This document shows positions 5,934 to 8,539 of a DNA stretch of 8,539 nt, one piece after another. The notes under the pieces were generated by a model, which made no database searches, had not been told where the DNA came from, and saw only the letters and a list, made by a program, of their open reading frames with translations. The DNA is from an uncultured Roseburia sp. (lineage in GTDB: Bacteria > Bacillota > Clostridia > Lachnospirales > Lachnospiraceae): positions 1-8,539 of the forward strand of contig CANDFU010000056.1 of the NCBI GenBank assembly GCA_947384095.1, given 5' to 3'. How positions within the stretch are numbered: position 1 is the first letter of the stretch; every line of letters begins with the position of its first letter. Made by a program: the position numbers and the translations under genes.

Positions 5934-5958
5934 CCTATTTTAAATCAAAGTTAACATT
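5926..5958. promoter_or_regulatory. Probable BirA (biotin repressor) operator
   Basis: Half-sites ATTGTCAAC (5926-5934) and GTTAACATT (5950-5958) are separated by 15 bases and are complementary at seven of nine positions. This matches the known BirA box pattern, (T)TGTTAAC-N15-GTTAACA(A), used by bifunctional biotin ligase/repressors in Firmicutes. One half-site covers the bioY -35 hexamer, so biotinyl-AMP-bound BirA would block RNA polymerase. BirA itself is not in the window. Confidence 0.85.
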
Positions 5959-6002
5959 CGTGTGCCACTGCGCAGACAGCCGCTGCGGATGATTCAGCCG
6001 GT

Positions 6003-7751
6003 TCAGCGAAAGCTCTTAATCCAGTTGATCAGCGAGTCATGGTACACATTTTCCACCACATCCCTGCGCATCTGATCAGTGACCGGACCGTTCTTCTCCA
6101 TTATCGCAAGAATCGCTTCCTGAAGGCCGGCAATTCTTCCTTCCTCAAACGCCTTCCGGGTGGCGGAGTCCCCTTCTTCCTGTACATCCGCCGCGCCGGA
6201 GCCAGCCGCCGGCTTTTTCGGTTCCGGAACACGCTGCTTTACGGCTTCCTCTTTTTTGGCTTCCTCCTTTACCAGTCCTAAAGCGTTCTCTTCTTTTTGT
6301 GCGGCTGTCTCTCCCTTTCCCGCCGCGCGCTCTCTGGATTGATCCAGAGCGCCGACTTCCAGAACAACCGTCTTTAAACCGCCTTCCGGCGATGCATTAG
6401 CTTCTGTGATGGGAATCCAGATCTCTCCCGCATTTGCCCTGACATTCACTGCGATCCTTCCGCCCTCCGCGGATACCTTCTGACCGGAGAGGACGCCGAT
6501 ATACCCTGCGGCGTTTCCTGCCGGAAGCGTCATCACAAAATCACTGTCATCATTGTTCACCGATACAAGAACGCTCTCGCCCTGATACTCCCTGGAAAAC
6601 GCATACTGCCGGTTTGTCAGAAGAAGCTCGTTGTAAGTCCCGTAAGAAAGCGCCTTCGTACTCTGGCGTATCTTTCCCAGAGCCGCAATCAGACGGGTAA
6701 AAGAATTTTTTTCCACCGCGTCCTTATAGTCGGAAAGAGACAGCGCAGGCCGCAGCGAATCATCGGAAAACCGCTCTTTTCTCCCCTCTATCCCGAACTC
6801 AGAGCCATAATAAACAGAAGGCACACCCGGCAGCGTATAAAGAAGGATGTGAACCGGAATAAAATGCGCCTTATTGTTCAGCTTCGTGTAAATGCGCTCC
6901 ACGTCATGATTGTCCACAAAATTGTAAAGCTTAAGGCCGTCCGGCCGGTTTCCTCCCATGCCATAAAGCCGCTTGACCGTGTGGGCGATCTCAAAATAAT
7001 TGTGATCGTTGTGCCCGGAATAAAGGGCCTTGTGCAGATTGTAATTGGTGACAGAGTGCAGCGTCCCCTCGTTTACCCAGCGTGTGTAATCGCCGTGGAT
7101 CACCTCGCCCATCAGCCAGAATTCCGGCTTTACCTGCTCCGCCACCTGGCGCAGCGCGCGCATATAGTCAAAATCCAGCACGTCGGCGGCGTCAAGCCGG
7201 ATCCCGTCGATATCAAATTCACTGACCCAGAAGCGGACGACATCACAGATGTAATCCCGGACCGCCGGGTTATGCTGGTTGAGCTTTACGAGAAGATTAT
7301 AACCGCCCCAGTTCTCATAGGTGAAGCCGTCATTGTATTCGTTGTTTCCCCAGAAATTTACATTGCAGTACCAGTCTTTGTATCGCGACCCTTCCCTGTT
7401 TTTTTTGATATCCTGAAAAGCAAAAAAATCACGCCCCGTGTGATTGAACACGCCGTCCAGAATCACCCTGATGCCCTGCCGGTGGCACTCCGCCACAAAA
7501 TCTGCCAGATCTTCATTCGTTCCCAGACGGCTGTCCAGTTTTTTATAGTCCGTCGTCTCATATCCGTGTCCGACCGATTCAAACAGCGGACCGATATAAA
7601 GTGCAGTGCATCCGATCTCCTTCACATGGGAAATCCACGGGAGCAGTGTATTAAGGCGGTGTTCCGGCTCCCCATACGGGTTCTGTTTCGGCGCCCCTGT
7701 CAGCCCCAGCGGATAAATGTGATAAAATACTGCCTCGTCATACCATGACAT
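6003..7751 (-). CDS. Cytoplasmic GH13 alpha-amylase family glucan hydrolase with extra C-terminal tail
   Basis: This 582-residue enzyme has the four GH13 signature regions: DGVFNH at 99-104, GIRLDAADV at 183-191 (nucleophile Asp187), GEV at 215-217 (acid/base Glu216) and FVDNHD at 278-283 (stabiliser Asp283). These mark a retaining hydrolase or transferase acting on alpha-1,4 (or 1,6) glucans. The (beta/alpha)8 barrel spans roughly 1-370 and a beta-sandwich roughly 370-465. Residues 470-530 form a Lys/Glu/Ala/Pro-rich, probably disordered linker. Residues 533-582 (from KAFEEGRIAGLQEAILAIM to the end) form a likely helical module outside the usual GH13 architecture. There is no signal peptide, so it should act on imported or stored oligosaccharides, for example as a maltodextrinase. 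AGGAGG (7766-7761) lies 9 bases before ATG 7751. It is a single unit, with no sugar transporter in view. Exact specificity cannot be read from sequence alone. Confidence 0.93.
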   Translation of the reverse strand: MSWYDEAVFYHIYPLGLTGAPKQNPYGEPEHRLNTLLPWISHVKEIGCTALYIGPLFESVGHGYETTDYKKLDSRLGTNEDLADFVAECHRQGIRVILDGVFNHTGRDFFAFQDIKKNREGSRYKDWYCNVNFWGNNEYNDGFTYENWGGYNLLVKLNQHNPAVRDYICDVVRFWVSEFDIDGIRLDAADVLDFDYMRALRQVAEQVKPEFWLMGEVIHGDYTRWVNEGTLHSVTNYNLHKALYSGHNDHNYFEIAHTVKRLYGMGGNRPDGLKLYNFVDNHDVERIYTKLNNKAHFIPVHILLYTLPGVPSVYYGSEFGIEGRKERFSDDSLRPALSLSDYKDAVEKNSFTRLIAALGKIRQSTKALSYGTYNELLLTNRQYAFSREYQGESVLVSVNNDDSDFVMTLPAGNAAGYIGVLSGQKVSAEGGRIAVNVRANAGEIWIPITEANASPEGGLKTVVLEVGALDQSRERAAGKGETAAQKEENALGLVKEEAKKEEAVKQRVPEPKKPAAGSGAADVQEEGDSATRKAFEEGRIAGLQEAILAIMEKNGPVTDQMRRDVVENVYHDSLINWIKSFR

Positions 7752-7840
7752 AGATTGCTACCTCCTGAATATGGTTCCTTTCGGACGGCTGTTTTTCCGA
7801 AGATAAGACCGCGCCCTCTCAAAAACCTTTTTAAACTTTT

Positions 7841-7849
7841 ATTATATCA
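7841..7849 (-). promoter_or_regulatory. Extended -10 promoter for the GH13 gene
   Basis: The reverse strand has TGATATAAT at 7849-7841, a perfect TATAAT preceded by the TGn extended -10 element. No good -35 hexamer lies at 16-18 bases upstream, which extended -10 promoters tolerate. Transcription would start near 7834, giving a leader of about 80 bases before ATG 7751. I see no clear catabolite-response (cre) site. Confidence 0.65.
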
Positions 7850-7921
7850 CAATCGGGCAATTTATGGTACTATTTTCCACGCTGTTTCATTTGTCTTTGC
7901 CACCGTCTTACAATGGAATCC

Positions 7922-8502
7922 CTATTGCAGCAGAGCAAGTACTCTCTCTCCCGATTTATTTGCCTGCGCCATCATCGCCTCACCAACCTGTTCCAGGATA
8001 CGATCCCTTGAAAACATTACCATTTCATCTGCCATATCCGTATCCCTGATACGTGATTCTGCACTCTGTGCATTTTCTGACGCATTTGTAACATTCTGAT
8101 AAGTGTGCTCGAGCCGGTTCTGCTGGGCGCCGATCCTGCTTCTCTGACCAGTAAGAATCGTCAGCGCTTTCGCCGTCCGTGTGATGGCGTCCCCGGCGCC
8201 TTCTTCTGTCGATGCATCCAGTCCCGTAAGACCAAGCACATCCGTGTCCATATCCTCAAATTCCAGAAACATTCCATCCATCCTGCCCCCACTGGACTGA
8301 ATCCACCACTTTCCGTCCTCTTCGCGCGAAGATGCGCCAGGAGCCGCCGGCTTGTCTTCCCTGCGGACATTCGCAGATATAAACCTTGTCTCAAGATGAA
8401 ATTTAAAACCAATCATCGGAGAAGCGCCGCCAGTAAGACTGCTCCGTTTCCACAAGGAATCCAGCAAATCCCCGATCGGCATATCTCTTGTCAATGTTAC
8501 TT
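7922..8502 (-). CDS. Flagellin, C-terminal part (5' end lost at contig break)
   Basis: The visible 192 residues are the C-terminal part of a flagellin, the filament subunit exported through the flagellar type III apparatus. The last 90 or so residues are diagnostic: TGQRSRIGAQQNRLEHTYQN, then NAQSAESRIRDTDMADEMV, then AMMAQANKSGERVLALLQ and the stop. This is the helical D1/D0 region that packs the filament core. Upstream, WWIQSSGGRMDGMFLEFEDMDTDVLGL is the usual lead-in to the C-terminal D1. Earlier residues belong to the variable outer domain. The frame stays open to 8502, where adapter sequence begins, so the N-terminal D0/D1 half and the promoter are missing. A TTG at 8494 is an internal Leu codon, not a start. 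I do not name the gene fliC or hag, because clostridia often carry several flagellin copies. No clear intrinsic terminator follows the stop. Confidence 0.92.
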
Positions 8503-8537
8503 AGATCGGAAGAGCGTCGTGTAGGGAAAGAGTGTAG
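8503..8537. other. Illumina TruSeq adapter sequence at contig end (artefact)
   Basis: From 8503 the sequence begins AGATCGGAAGAGC and follows the TruSeq universal (P5-side) adapter read-through for 35 consecutive bases by my memory of that oligonucleotide. The final two bases (8538-8539) no longer match. This is untrimmed sequencing adapter, not genomic DNA. True sequence ends at about 8502. Confidence 0.97.
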
Positions 8538-8539
8538 GT

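Noticed and set aside
5959..6002. Possible terminator after the GH13 gene
   Set aside because: Only a 5-pair CGCAG/CTGCG stem without a U-tract was found. Read-through into the bioY region is possible.
6493..6502. GCCGATAT on the + strand, resembling a sigma-28 -10
   Set aside because: It lies inside the GH13 gene on the antisense strand, has no TAAA at the right spacing, and drives no plausible gene.
6849..7748. A 299-codon open frame on the + strand, antisense to the GH13 gene
   Set aside because: It runs opposite a gene with all four GH13 motifs, has no recognisable domain, and reads as a codon-bias shadow.
7752..7921. Terminator after the flagellin stop
   Set aside because: No stable stem followed by a U-run could be found in the interval. 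The best pairing is 5 bases with a loop of nearly 40.
1..8539. CRISPR arrays, insertion sequences, tRNA genes, attachment sites or defence modules
   Set aside because: No regularly spaced repeats, transposase-like frames, tRNA-like sequence or recognisable defence proteins were found on either strand.

Overview
The window looks like a flagellated, Gram-positive member of the Clostridia, most likely a Lachnospiraceae-type gut bacterium. This rests on a HisZ plus short-form HisG pair, RecU (a Firmicute-type Holliday junction resolvase), strong AGGAGG-like ribosome sites, near-consensus sigma-A promoters with 17-base spacers, and a flagellin tail of the clostridial type. The genus cannot be fixed from the sequence alone.

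Layout, left to right. Positions 1-145 (-) hold the N-terminal 48 codons of hisG, cut by the window edge. hisZ (251-1435, -) lies upstream of it, so the two form the start of a histidine operon driven by a perfect sigma-A promoter at 1580-1608. recU (1605-2138, -) comes before hisZ, and its stop codon lies inside the hisZ -35 box. An AEC-family permease (2229-3140, -) is divergent from a CLC-family anion transporter (3281-4540, +). A strong hairpin at 4543-4579 separates the CLC gene from a convergent gene of unknown function (4647-5114, -), which carries a flagellar sigma-28 type promoter. bioY (5325-5861, -), the biotin-binding subunit of an ECF transporter, has a BirA-type operator overlapping its -35 box and an intrinsic terminator after its stop. 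A cytoplasmic GH13 alpha-glucan hydrolase (6003-7751, -) carries an extra charged linker and helical tail. The C-terminal part of a flagellin gene (7922-8502, -) runs into 35 bases of Illumina adapter at 8503-8537, so the right end is the artefactual end of a contig.

Apart from hisZ-hisG, the genes look like separate transcription units covering amino-acid synthesis, recombination, ion and metabolite transport, vitamin uptake, glucan use and motility. I see no CRISPR array, insertion sequence, tRNA, rRNA or defence system, and no gene-free stretch longer than about 210 bases. The best candidate for something undescribed is the 155-residue protein at 4647-5114, which the promoter links to late flagellar expression. 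The practical warning is the adapter at the right end, which truncates the flagellin.
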